A stretch of DNA of 64,000 nucleotides from Topomyia yanbarensis (taxonomy: Eukaryota; Arthropoda; Insecta; Diptera; Culicidae): NCBI RefSeq assembly GCF_030247195.1, contig NC_080672.1, positions 396,383,037 through 396,447,036 on the forward strand. The letters run 5' to 3'. The position numbers and the translations under genes are program-made. This document shows positions 44,679-56,394 of the stretch, piece after piece (within the stretch, counting starts at the first letter, position 1; each line of letters opens with the position of its first letter). Under the pieces are notes generated by a model that saw only the letters and a list, made by a program, of their open reading frames with translations, was not told where the DNA came from and searched no databases.

Positions 44679-46374
44679 CACTGAAAAAAGTGTTGTGTCA
44701 TTTTTCAAAAAAAAAACAAAAATTTATGATAAAAATTTAAATTGCGAAAAAACCCATTTTTTAAATTTTTTATATTTTGTTACCAAAAACCTAAAGAGAA
44801 AAGAAACATTTTTAATGTGATTGCATGATGGAGAAAAAATCGGTAAAATTTTTTTTCTAACAATAACTTCGTTCATGTTTTTAAATTTCATACTAATTGA
44901 CATACAAAATTGTAATTTTATTACAGAATATAATTCTAAGCACCATATAAAATCAAAATGCATTTAGTAAAAATCTTCCAAAATGCGATAGATTTCGAGA
45001 TATTTGAAATTTTGCTCCTTTAAAAACAATTAATTCGTGTAATTATGCTCTTTTTAAAAGTTATTCGCGTTACCCCATCATAAAATGTGAAAAATTTAAT
45101 GTTTCTCGTTTTAAAGACGTAAAAGCAACTTTTTTAGTGTATTTGGATCATGGAGAAGCTTTCAATAAAAAAGTTTTCCTAACAACAACTTTTGACATAT
45201 TTTTATAATTCTTACTATTTGCAGTCAAAAATACAATTTTCTTTTTGAATATGATTCTAAACGCCATTTTAAATCGAAATGCTCTTAACAAAAATTTTCT
45301 AAAATGTAGTAGTTCTCGAGATATTTTAATTTTTGTTTTAACAACACAATTATTTTGTTTTATTACGACCTTTTCATAAATTAGTCGCGTTTCTCCATCA
45401 ACAATAATAGGTTTTTCAAAAGGTCCGTAAACTTTCCTGCAACTTTCTCTTTGACATCTAGGCGATATTGTGAAACATTTGAAAGTTACATGAAAACAAC
45501 CAAAATATGATTCAACTATATAGTTTAATCATCAGACCCTATTGTTGACATATATTTTGGTTGCTTTCATGTAACTTTCAAATGGTTTACAATATCGCCA
45601 TCATGTCAAAAAGAAAGTTGCAGGAAAGTTTACGGGCCTTTTGAAAAATCTATTATTGTTGATGGAGAAACGCGACTAACTTATGAAAAGGTCGTAATAA
45701 AACAAAATAATTGTGTTGTTAAAACAAAAGTTAAAATATCTTGAGAACTACTACATTTAAGAAATTTTTTATTAAGAGCATTTCGATTTAAAATGGCGTT
45801 TAGAACCATATTCAAAAAGAAAATTGTATTTTGACTGCAAATAGTAAGAATTATAAAAATATGTCAAAAGTTGTTGTTAGTAAAACTTTTTTATTGAAAG
45901 CTTCTCCATGATCCAAATACACTAAAAAAGTTGCTTTTACGTCTTTAAAACGAGAAACATTAAATTTTTCACATTTTATGATGGGGTAACGCGAATAACT
46001 TTTAAAAAGGGCATAATTACACGAATTAATTGTTTTGAAGGAGCAAAATTTCAAATATCTCGAAAACTATCGCATTTTGGAAGATTTTTGTTAAGTGCAT
46101 TTTGATTTTAAATGGTGCTTAGAATTATATTCTGTAATAAAATTTCAATTTTGTATGTCAATTAGTATGAAATTTAAAAACATGTACGAAGTTATTGTTA
46201 GAAAAAAAATTTACCGATTTTTTCTCCATCATGCAATCACATTAAAAATGTTTCTTTTCTCTTTAGGTTTTTGGTAACAAAATATAAAAAATTTAAAACA
46301 ATGGGTTTTTTCGCAATTTAAATTTTTATCATAAATTTGTTTTTTTGAAAAATAACATAACATTTTTTTCAGTG
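44679..46374. mobile_element. TA-flanked element with CACTGAAAAAA ends, itself fully palindromic
   Basis: TA at 44677-44678 and 46375-46376 brackets CACTGAAAAAAGTGTTGTGTC and its inverse. At 1696 bp its size is close to the CAC-ended elements at 13594-15210 and 17378-19069. The interior is the inverted pair of module arrays. Confidence 0.75.
44825..45470 (+). repeat. Two tandem diverged ~320-bp modules in the left arm
   Basis: Module 1 (44825-45145) and module 2 (45148-45470) share, in order, GATGGAGAA or CATGGAGAA, CTAACAAYAACTT, ATRATTCTAARC and CGCCAT/ACCAT. They also share AAATCRAAATGC, TTYYAAAATGYRRTAG and TCGAGATATTT. The right arm repeats both in reverse, and a third lone copy lies at 12580-12810. 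Confidence 0.75.
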
Positions 46375-46646
46375 TATATTTTTTTCAGACAGAAGTATTC
46401 ATTCCCTGTAACTCATTCTCAGATAGTTTTGCTGTATAAAATACAGTAATCGAACAAAATTTTTTTGAAATTCATGCACGTAGAAACGTTTACGCCCTTT
46501 TGAAAAGTTGCTCTTGTATCAAAATATTCCAATTGCCAGAGAATATCATGGCGATTCATACAGTGAACACACTTGCAAAGTTTCGTTCGAATCGGCGATG
46601 GTCATATTTTGCGGTCGGCCGGTTTCTCATGGAATCCCTCTATAAC

Positions 46647-47399
46647 AAAATCACTCTTTTAATCAAAAAACTACATAAAATCATTACTCGGTTACACGAA
46701 TGTATTATATTATTTTAAATAAAACGATACATTTTCGAATTCTTCGGTTTTCCCGGGAAATTGCTTTTTTACTTCCCGAGTCCCGGGATACGGAAAGCAG
46801 TCGAGAAATGGAAACTCTACACTTAACGTCTATATGGTGGTCAAGCCAACTGCCATATACTGATGAGACAAAATCGAAAAAGTTAAACCCAACTGGCACT
46901 TCAGCACAAATTGTTTACACCGACTTTTCTACTTAGGGTGAGTTAACAATAGACGAATAGAATGTTATACACATAAGCACGAAATCTCTTGCCCAATAAC
47001 AAATATGAATCATACTTTTATACTCAATTAAATAGGATTTTGTTTGGTCAAGCAGGATTCTATTTGAGGAATTTAAGCAAAATTAAATAAATCCATTAAC
47101 TCGAATCAACGGCTTTTTTTTACCTAAAGCACAACCTATCTATTTATAACTTATATAAATGCATAAAAATCATGTAAATTATATGAATGTAAATTCAACG
47201 CTTGTGATTGGAAACCCAATATGTTAAATTAGAAATTTAATACTAACTAAGATAAATGTAAACAAATAAAATATTTCTTGAAAAATGCAATCTGGATAGT
47301 ATTTAGTTCTTCTACAGGTCTGTTTTATGTTAAACAAGCTCTGTACGGACATTCCAAACACTATTGTAAAATAAATACAGAAAAATAGCAAATCAAGCG
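46647..47399. other. No gene recognised; AT-rich
   Basis: 46745-46795 has an imperfect CCCGGGAAAT / CCCGAGTCCCGGG palindrome. No coding sequence is seen. Confidence 0.4.
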
Positions 47400-49570
47400 T
47401 TCGCCATATTTATAACCTCATTATTTTGAGCCGACATAATCAAAAACAATGTTCACACGTTCGTTTGCCGTTGATGCCTAATTCGATTTTAGCGCCTACT
47501 AATTGGCACCGAGCGTGCCTTCGACAACATCGTTTGAGGTTATGTCCAGCATTTGATCGGAGCGCTACCGTTGGTTGTAACAGCGCCAGTAATGCTCCGG
47601 ATAATAGCGTATAGTAGCAAAGTTTGATTAAAGTTGGACCACCGCCAAATATTATGTTGATTCTGGCTTGCCCTAAGCTTCCGAAGAAGATATATAGTTC
47701 CTTTTTGCTACGTCGTCGTCGTAGTCGTCCGAAAGGTTCTGTTCTTCAAAGAGCCTTCAACTCCCAAAGAACACTGTCTCTCTAACGACTCTGCCTGGTG
47801 TTTCGTCCGCTACCGCTGCCGTCTCTGTTTATAAAGGATGGTCCGAATAACCGTTGCTATAGTTGTGCGCTACACAAAAGTGCTGTTTGAATCTGAAAAA
47901 TATGCGCTTCACTATCTTTGCTTTCGATAGTCGATGCACTATCAAATTCAAGTGTAATTTTTTTTATTACATAAGAGCCTTTTTTCTATGCGGTTCATAT
48001 CACTGATAAAAATTCCGAAACGGCCACTACAAAAAAGGTTTCAATTTGGCGCCTTGAAAAATCACTGTTTTTTAATCTTCCTCGCATCTGTCAGCTGAAA
48101 TCGGCGAAGGGTGATTGATCTCCCACGTAGTAAATACCTTCTTCGTGCATTGCAACATGTGCAACTTTTTTCTCTCTTCTTTTACATAATCACACCTATC
48201 CACATCTCATCACCATCATCATCGCCATCATTGCCATCATCGACATCAACACCCCCACAATCACCGTTAGTTTGACAACCGCTGAAGAAACCATATGATT
48301 CACGCCTCCACTACTGCAGTGCCAGTGTCACCGCACCGCGGAGAGTTCCCGACGCGTGATTTTTATTTTCTCACAAAGAAGCCGACAATGACGACGACGA
48401 CATTCCCGAACTACGTCGTCGCGACGCTCACACCAGCTGCGTAAGACATCAGCTGCATCCGTAGCAAAACTTCCGCTGCCTTCCAGGCACCAACAGTAAT
48501 TCAATTTCCTTCCCGATTCGCACGCAAAACAGTCGAAAAAAGTCGAATCCCCATCAATTTTGACAGGAAATATCCCAACTTTTACTTGAAACTTAAATCA
48601 CGCACGAATAGCCGAAACACACACACTCTCCCCGCGTAACTCCCACTGCGGCTTGCGGTAGGCCGCCACCAGGGCGGGCAGGAAACAAATTCCACACGGT
48701 GGCACTTGGCTGACTTGGCGGTCGATTCCGTTGCTGCTGTGCCACACACTGTGATTCCTGCTATTGGAATTGGAATTGCTGATTTGCCTCGGTATGCCAC
48801 GGAACGACCGGAACGCGTGTGCTTCTTTGGTCAAGTGTCTGCTAGAACTGAGCGAGCCGAGCTGGCTCTGAATGCGGCTTCTGGAAAAACGTCATCGTCG
48901 CCGACAATGGGACGATGACGGGTGGAACCCTTCACAGCCCGCACCTCACGAGCCTCCGCGGTGCCCTTCGGTTTTACCGTGTGTGCTGCAACCGAGCGAA
49001 AAAAGGGCTACTACTAGTATATACTACTACATTCGGGAAAAAAAAGGCTCCACCATACCACCTATCCGGTGTGAAGGGCCGAACGGCAGAGCAAAGAGCG
49101 AGTGAGAGAACGAGTGCGCGCGAAAAACTCCTCACCGTCTCTACTTTGCGACAGTCGGTTTGAGGGAAATTGGCAAACGAGCCATTTTATTCGCGCTCAC
49201 GGATTCGGTTCGGGTCGATTCGCGTTCTGCGACCTCAGCCGTCATTATGTTGTAACTTTGGTAGGTATAGGTACATACTCCAAGGCTCAAGCTCCGAGCG
49301 CCGATGATGATGTGCTTTGCGAGAATGGTGTTCGCTCGGAAAAGCCATTGAATTTACGATTTTACTGTCGGCAATATTTTCCTTCAAAGGTTCGGTTCGA
49401 GGCTCGATGGCTGTTCGGATTCTGATGAGCTCACCACACCGGCGGTGCATTGGTGTTGTATTTACGTGTGTTCTATGTGCGTTAGTGAATACAGCTAGTA
49501 CGTTACATCTTACCGAACTTCGGGTTCCCTTCTTTTGGTTGGTATGCAAACAATGAATGGTGTGACGTGA
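47400..49570. other. GC-rich complex region; possible host promoter / 5' UTR
   Basis: This is the longest repeat-free, GC-rich stretch, with CAT(C) trinucleotide runs near 48200-48245, GACGACGACG near 48393, and CpG-rich blocks at 48300-48450 and 48640-49200. No ORF resembles a known protein. On the minus strand, 48660-48300 reads like a leader. I cannot prove a transcription start or splice donor. Confidence 0.35.
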
Positions 49571-50483
49571 TAACTGCGCCGGGAAGCAAGATGTTAAAAA
49601 GGGAAACTTCTGAATGGTGTTTGCAGTCGATGAAACTTGGGCAAATGGCAGTAGTTACCCCTGAATCGATACATCAGCTCTATCGGAGCAAAGATTGTTT
49701 CGTTCGATATTGAACGAAATAGTGGAAATTATTTTGGGGCTTTTCCAGCTGGATAGCCACAAAACAGGGATGTGTGGGATAAACGATTTGTTTAACTTCG
49801 GCCAAAATTCGTAACATCCTTGATTTTTTTTTCAAATTAGCCCGTTCATTCTATTTTCTAACGGTATTTATTATGAAAATGCCTTTTGCAAATTGTATTT
49901 TTAACATCACTTTTGTGCATACAAAGGTCCTCATTTTTGCAATCTACAAAAAAATTAGATAGAAACATTTTCTAAATTGACAAAAACGTCAATCTACTGA
50001 AAACAATGGTAGTATTGTGAGTATGACTGATTCCTCTACGGTGCGGCCTTATCCAGTGAATTTGGTTATTTCTGGGTGGCGATCAAATTTAATGTAGTAG
50101 AATTTTCAAGGATATCTTTAAGACAATTCTGGTGCAACAAATGGAGCTTTAAAAGAGACTATTGGACATTGGTAGTTAGTGACATTTGAAAAGAACCGCG
50201 CGTCTCCATAATTTTTATTTTCCTAAAAAGCAGTTAGATTGGAGCTGATCTTTTCTGTTCTTTTTTTACTGATTCCGAGTTACATATGCTGACGGCAGGA
50301 CTGCTCGTTCTACACGCTACCTATTTTATCTCCGAAGGCCGGCGGAGTTTTTGCTGGGTTCTTGCGGGTGAGGGTTATGGATTGCTGAGGCTTTAGGCCG
50401 ATGGAAGTTTTGCGAAGTTATGCCGGTAACACTAGTTTACAACATAAAAATAATAGTCTGGACTTCAATATTCGAACACCTTT
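49571..50483. other. No gene recognised
   Basis: AT-rich flank between the GC-rich block and inverted repeat P4. Short ORFs only. Confidence 0.4.
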
Positions 50484-52514
50484 TCTGATGTAAAATTGCG
50501 TGCTGAATCCAAAAATGAGGTTCAAAGAATTTACAGTAGGACAGTTTGCGAGTTACAATGAAAACATGAATTGCTCCTTTAAAATTAAAAGTACGTTCAG
50601 TAAAATCCAAATATCTTTGGTTATAGTGCATCGATATGAAATATTATTATGTTGAATTAAAGGTAATTGAATGCACTTTTGATCGTTAGAATATTTTGTT
50701 TTAAAGCGACTACTGGTTCTGACGTCATTTACGAATCTATTGAACTTTTTCTTAATTTTTCGTCATTTTTTGAAGAAAAATGAGCGTGTGATCAATATTT
50801 TCGGCAAGAAACAACAATCCTAAAAATTATATTTTTATGGGAAATTAAAGCCTGCTAATAACCAATAAAAACAAGCCATTGTTGGGTCGAATCCTAAGAA
50901 AATTGCGAAAGTTATTCAATTTTTTGGAAAATGGCAATTTTTGCGTTTCTGTCTCGATTCTAATTTTTTCTGGGGCTTGTTTAATAATATATGAGGGACT
51001 CCCTGTCAGAATTCTGTTAAACAAGTAAATGGAAGAATTTTGAAAGAATTTAATGTGGGGAACTCGTTTATCCAAATGATTAAAGACTTCTGATAACAAT
51101 AATTTCAGCATCAATGAAATTATAAGTCATCGAATGATTGGTATGCAATACTGCGTGTAATATTTACATGTGTATTATATTAAATAACACTCTTATGATA
51201 CAAAATTTGTTGTAAGCTAAACCCGCACACGATATAAAATTCGTGTTTTGAAAGCTGCTAGCTGCTCAACTAGGTTTTGTACAATGTTAATATGTACAAA
51301 TTATACGAATCCGTAGAAATATGTGATACTACATACGTCAAGTATTATAACATTAATAATTTGTAAAACTTTTAATTTGTGTTCCTTCCTAGAACATCCA
51401 GCAGTTCGTGTTTTTAAACTATATAGGACATCGAACAAGACTTTTTTAGGTCTAAAATATCAGAATCTGAACTTAAGAATGATTTGAAGAACGTAGAATA
51501 TTTTGAAATTGCACTTAGATGTTTTACGCAATACATTGTAGTAGTTTGAAGTTTTGTGAACCACTACAGTAAAATCGGTACATCGTAGAAGCCAATGTAA
51601 ATCCAATACGATTTCAAATTACAAACTTCTAGACGTTTTAATAACGTAAAATAAATTAGAACAAAACGTGACGAAATAGGTGGATAAGTCACCTTTCGTT
51701 AAACTAGTGCCCGAATTTAGCATTTTGCACCATGATAAGCTTCCGATGTGTGTATCAAGGCATTGTACAACGTATTTTCTACATATACGATTCTGTATGA
51801 CACATGTAAATATTATGCGTATTATTAATGCCAAATTTTTGATGACATTACTCCACTGAGCCTGAAATTATTGTTATCAGAAATCTTTAATCATTTTGAT
51901 GAACGAGTTCGAATATTACCTTACATAAAATTCTTTCAAAATTCTTCCATTTATTTGTTTAACAAAATTCTTACAGAGAGTCCCGCATATATTATTAAAC
52001 AAGCTCTAGAAAAAATTGGAATCGAGACGGTTCAATAAGTTTACCCAGAGAATCACAAAAATTGCCATTTTACAAAAAAATTAATAACCTTCGCAATTTT
52101 CATAGGATTCAAACTAACAAGTGCTTATTTTCAATGGTTTTTAGCAGGCTATAATTTCCCATAAAAAAATAATTTCTGGGAATGCTTTATCTTGCCGAAA
52201 ATATTGATCAAATGCTCATTTTTCTTAAAAAAAATGACGAAAAATTAAGAAAAAGTTCAATAGATTCGTAAATAACATCAGAACCAATAATCGCATGTTC
52301 CAACGATCTAAAGTGCATTAAATTACCTTTAATTCAACCTAATAATATTTCATATCGATACACTACAACCGAAGATATTTGGATTTTACTAAACGTACTT
52401 TTAATTTTAAAGGTAAAATTCATTTCATCACTGTAACTCGAAAACTGTTCTACTGTAAATTTTTTGGACCTCATTTTCGGATTCAGCACACGATTTTACA
52501 TTGAAAATGACCAC
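50484..52514. mobile_element. Large inverted repeat P4: ~700-bp arms around ~600 bp
   Basis: 50484-51190 is the inverse of about 51800-52514. The arms share GTGCTGAATCCNAAAATGAGG, TCCAAATATCTTNGGTT, TATCGATATGAAATATTATTA-type wording, GAAAAAGTTCAATAGATTCG and AAATGGAAGAATTTTGAAAG. Homology fades toward the centre but traces persist (ATTTACATGTGT on both sides). There is no coding capacity and no sequence relation to P2 or P3. Confidence 0.88.
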
Positions 52515-53939
52515 TAGCTTACTTAGTTCAGAAATGGTGTAAACTAGTGTAATCGATGATTAAACGCTGCTGTATGCAAACCAACCAGCGTAGAAGCTGT
52601 GTCATCTGGTTTTCTGCTACCATGTCACAGCAGGCGATGGAAAACAGTAGTTCATAGTTCCGTTTCTCGGTGGCGGCGCGAGGTTTTTTGCCGCTCGAGG
52701 TTGAAAGTTCAATTTGTAGCCCCTTTTATTGCGAACGTATCAAACGAGTTCGATTATTTTCCATATTTTCATGTGTAACAAATATGATAAGCGGCCTTTT
52801 AGCAAAATACCGATTGGTCAAATGCTGCTTGGTCGAACGCCATGGCCAAATGTTTAATTAGGCCGAATGCTATTTTATTTATCTGAATTTCCATAATAGA
52901 GAAATCCATAGATACATAGATCTTGTAGTTACTATATCCGTAATTATTAAATTTTCTGTGGATATTTTCCTTCTTTATAACATCAGCTATTCTTTATATA
53001 TATTTCTTTAATATATGTCTACATTGTGCAATTGTGAAATTAGAGCTCGATAAGGTCTGATTTCAGTGAGAGAAAAAGAAATATTAATAGTCAACATATT
53101 AACAAAGTTGTGTAGATTGCTTTCGAGGATATTTTTGTTAAATACACTTAGCCTCTTCTTGAAAAACTTTAGAAGCATTAGAAGCTAAAGCTCGTTATAT
53201 TTGGATTACCCTCAACAATCATTTTTATATCTATTCAAATATGAATTCTATGATTTTGAAATGGCCGATGAAGTTCTTCTATTCGTCAAGATACATTTTT
53301 CATCAACGCATATTTTTACTATCTCAAGTTTTTTTTTCAATACAAGATAGTTAGACTTGTCCGTGAACATTGATTTGATTTGAACTGTAGAAGAGACTGG
53401 GTACACTTGATCCCACTTCTGTTTTTTCTCATAACTTTACAATGAAATAAAAATTTAAATTGAAAAACTCGCCATTTTGTAGTCAATTTGAATTGTAAGA
53501 GCTATGAATAACATGTAAATCTGAATACTATGCCCTGTCAGTAATATAAACAATTTTGAAAATCATGTCAAAACGAGGTTTTTGTGAAAACGTGTGGTAA
53601 CTTGATCCCCTGCCTACTAGGGCTAAAGAAACAAAGCACACTATGACTAATAGCCATGAATATTCAGCTAATCACTTGTCCTGACAAATTAATTAACTAG
53701 ACTATCTTTTTAGATGCACTACAAACTATAATCACAGTAGAAAGTCAAGATAAGCATTTGCGGTAAATCAGTTCTGTTTAACTGGCTTCTCAAATCTTCA
53801 GTAACTTATACTATAATTTGCTCACGGAAAAAAACATTTTTCGATCAATTAATAGTACGAGGTGCTTTATGCGCAAATTTTTTTGATATCATAGCATTAA
53901 AAAATTAAATAATATACAACCTTGTCAAAATATCGCGCA
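52515..53939. other. No gene recognised
   Basis: AT-rich. GGGTACACTTGATCCCAC near 53400 and GTGGTAACTTGATCCCCTG near 53600 are a repeated phrase, reminiscent of the phrase-bearing elements elsewhere in the window. Confidence 0.45.
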
Positions 53940-54014
53940 TTAACACACAGAAGATAGCGATTCCCAAGCCCTGTACGACGGATTGGTGTACCTAGCGCGC
54001 AACGCTTCTATGAA

Positions 54015-54066
54015 TGACGTCATCATCGACTATTTAAAGAACGGACTTGGGCAGACATGCTCAGTT
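54015..54066 (+). promoter_or_regulatory. Candidate core promoter: CRE, TATA and initiator
   Basis: TGACGTCA (a perfect CRE/ATF palindrome) is at 54015-54022, TATTTAAA at 54031-54038, and TCAGTT at 54061-54066. The A of the initiator at 54063 lies 32 bases after the first T of the TATA box, the standard insect spacing. It may belong to a retroelement LTR, since no long ORF follows. Confidence 0.55.
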
Positions 54067-54090
54067 CCCTGTTGAACGCAGCGATGTCAG

Positions 54091-54200
54091 ATCTACGGAA
54101 ATCTCCGTAGATCTACGGATTTGGAGGTTTTCTACGGATCTACGGATCCGTAGATAAAATCTACGGAAATGCAATTTTTTCTACGGAAATCTACGGATTT
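54091..54200. repeat. Cluster of ATCTACGGA words
   Basis: Seven forward and two inverted copies of CTACGGA occur in ~110 bases just downstream of the promoter-like signal. Included is the perfect 18-base palindrome ATCTACGGATCCGTAGAT at 54138-54155. A single related copy (AAATCTACGGATTTA) is at 60193. Confidence 0.85.
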
Positions 54201-54745
54201 ATCTCAGTGTACTTTTGAAGAAGGTTGCCAATTATCGACAGTTATTTTTTCTATTGGAAAATCATCTTAACAAAATGGAGAATCCGCAAAACCACGTTGT
54301 GCGATAATAAATACCAGCGATCAAAAATTCAACTCGAGAATATGGAGGGTCCATAATAATAAGCTTTATAAAACGCCTTCCAAAAGTTATACCGCATTTC
54401 GGCGATAATGAGTCGCTAAAATTATATGTAGTTCAAATCAATAAATCCAGTAAAAGTCGTATTGAATAGAATTTAATATATAGTCTCATCTGTAAATGAT
54501 AAATTGTTTATTTCATAGAATTCAATCAACGTTTTCTCCTATCTGAATCGATATCTTGGATCCTGATTACTGTTTTATTTCGTAGCCTGACAGCTGATTT
54601 GTCGATCGATTGGCGCTGGTTCAGGTAAAAGCGGAGAGGACACTGAATATCGTGACAGTTGTCTTTGATAGTTGGAAATATTGGTTGACCAACCTCGGCG
54701 CGGCCCGATGTAAATATGAATATCTGTAGCAATTTTTAACACGAA
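54201..54745. other. No gene recognised
   Basis: AT-rich sequence, no repeat family identified. Confidence 0.4.
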
Positions 54746-55500
54746 ATGCTATTAAGAAGCACAACTGGAAATCCCGAATGGCAAAACGCGATCCAAAATC
54801 AGCTGGGTATTTCTCCGATGTCATTGATGTCAGGACCTTCTGAGAAACAAACGTCGCCTCTGACCATGTTCTGGTGGTATGTGGGATATGTACTTGACGA
54901 AACTAGAAAGCGAATGCTCAAAGCGGTTATACGTCAAAAAGGAGCGATATGATCGTCTACATCGTACGAATGAGGGTACAACAAAAATGAGGAAAGCTTT
55001 GCCATGAATGACACGTGAAAGCGATCAACAACACGAGAAGGAAAAACTTTTATTACTAAAGCAATTAGAGTTATCTAAATCTGTACAGCAACCAACGCCA
55101 CGTTAAAAGGGAATATGTGTATTGCCAGATATAACGTTAATCTCATTCAGCTTCAACATGTTCGAAATTTGGCTCTGGTATGCATACCTCGTACCTCACT
55201 AGATCAATTTATCTACAGTAACAGCATGACACATCTTTATGAACAGGATTAAGTTAAGATTAAGGTCCCCGTCCACAAGGAGGGCGGTGCAATCGACGGA
55301 AGACTACATGATTTGTCTCCTGATGGCGTTATCCGTAAATTCATGTCGCAAGACGACGAAGTTGTTGCCGATAAAGACGTGTTCAGGAATTTGTTCCCCA
55401 TTTCCTACGCTGTCCGGGTTGTGAGAATGCGGATAGAACACTCCATTCCTTTCTTCGTGACCCTGGAAAATGTAACCAACTGGCACATATAACCAACAAA
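54746..55500 (+). pseudogene. Decayed coding-like segment, unrecognised
   Basis: Open stretches in alternating frames look protein-like. 54746-54952 encodes RSTTGNPEWQNAIQNQLGIS and YVLDETRKRMLKAVIRQK. One frame over, KKERYDRLHRTNEGTTKMRK continues it. 55250-55480 gives KVPVHKEGGAIDGRLHDLSP and VADKDVFRNLFPISYAVRVV in one frame. Amino-acid composition and the way frames hand over at single points suggest a frameshifted former gene or transposon ORF. I do not recognise the family. There is no polyA tail or clear boundaries. Confidence 0.4.
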
Positions 55501-56394
55501 CTGTTACGTTTCAATTCTACGAACAACTAAGGCAAACAGTGGTATAAAATCTCTCTTTTGTTCCCCATTTCTGCTGCATTAACCGCAACCAGGATTCAGT
55601 TTCAACGCCTTATTCATCCTTTAATCTGCATCTTGACTGAAGTTTAAAGCAGAGTCTAAAGCCTTCAGCTCGGAGGCAATATTAATGCATTCACCCACCT
55701 AAACATTCATGTGTTTTATATGAGCTCTTTGAAATTAAAAGCAGAAGGTGGCATCTGTTACATTTTCGAGAAAAAGTGAATTGTGTAATCTATGAAGTTG
55801 AATTTGAATCGAAAATAACTGAATGAACGCGCTGCCTCAAACGAACTAAGGACGAGGCAAACAACTGCAATATTCCCTCCAGCGCGGCGGGCATACATTG
55901 AATTTTGCCATAACCAAAAAAAAAAAAATCTCGACTTCAACGCCGAAAGCGAAAACGCAAGCAGTGGTCCAACCAGCAACGACAGCTAAACCAGAATCTT
56001 ATATTGAATCATCAACGATTACATCCAGTACTTTTATAGCAACAAATAGCACCGCCAAACAAGATGCAAATGGTAGATAAAGATTCATCAAATTGCATCA
56101 TGAAAAAAACGCTGCACAACACAACACAACACATCGGGATGTTTTCTCTTGAAAATTTGGGAAGAAGTAGTTTAGAAAGTATTTATTACATTGTGTTTTT
56201 ATCGCTGTCAGAACGACGTTGAATCCCACTGGATAAAGACTCGTCACGTCAATCGTTTGTTTACCATTTATCTGTCAGTGTCATTCCGATCGAGCACGAA
56301 ACCTATCAGTGTCATTTAGTTGGGATAAGATGGCGAGGCTTTATTCAGTAATTCAGCGTCTTTAGCTGTCAGTGTTTCGAAAATTGGAACGAAA
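55501..56394. other. No gene; dispersed repeat at 56215-56320
   Basis: 56215-56320 is the inverse of 36890-36990. The rest holds only short ORFs and a CACAACACAACACAACA run near 56115. Confidence 0.55.

Larger units (their letters stand above)
44401..46646. mobile_element. Giant palindrome P3: ~1.1-kb arms, ~40-bp centre
   Basis: 44401-45505 is the inverse of about 45555-46646, with high identity and almost no spacer (centre near 45520-45545). Landmarks on each side are AGAGCAACTTTTCAAAAGGGC, GTTACAGGGAATGAATAC, the TA-flanked CACTGAAAAAA ends, and two tandem ~320-bp modules. It would form an exceptionally long hairpin if transcribed. Confidence 0.9.
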
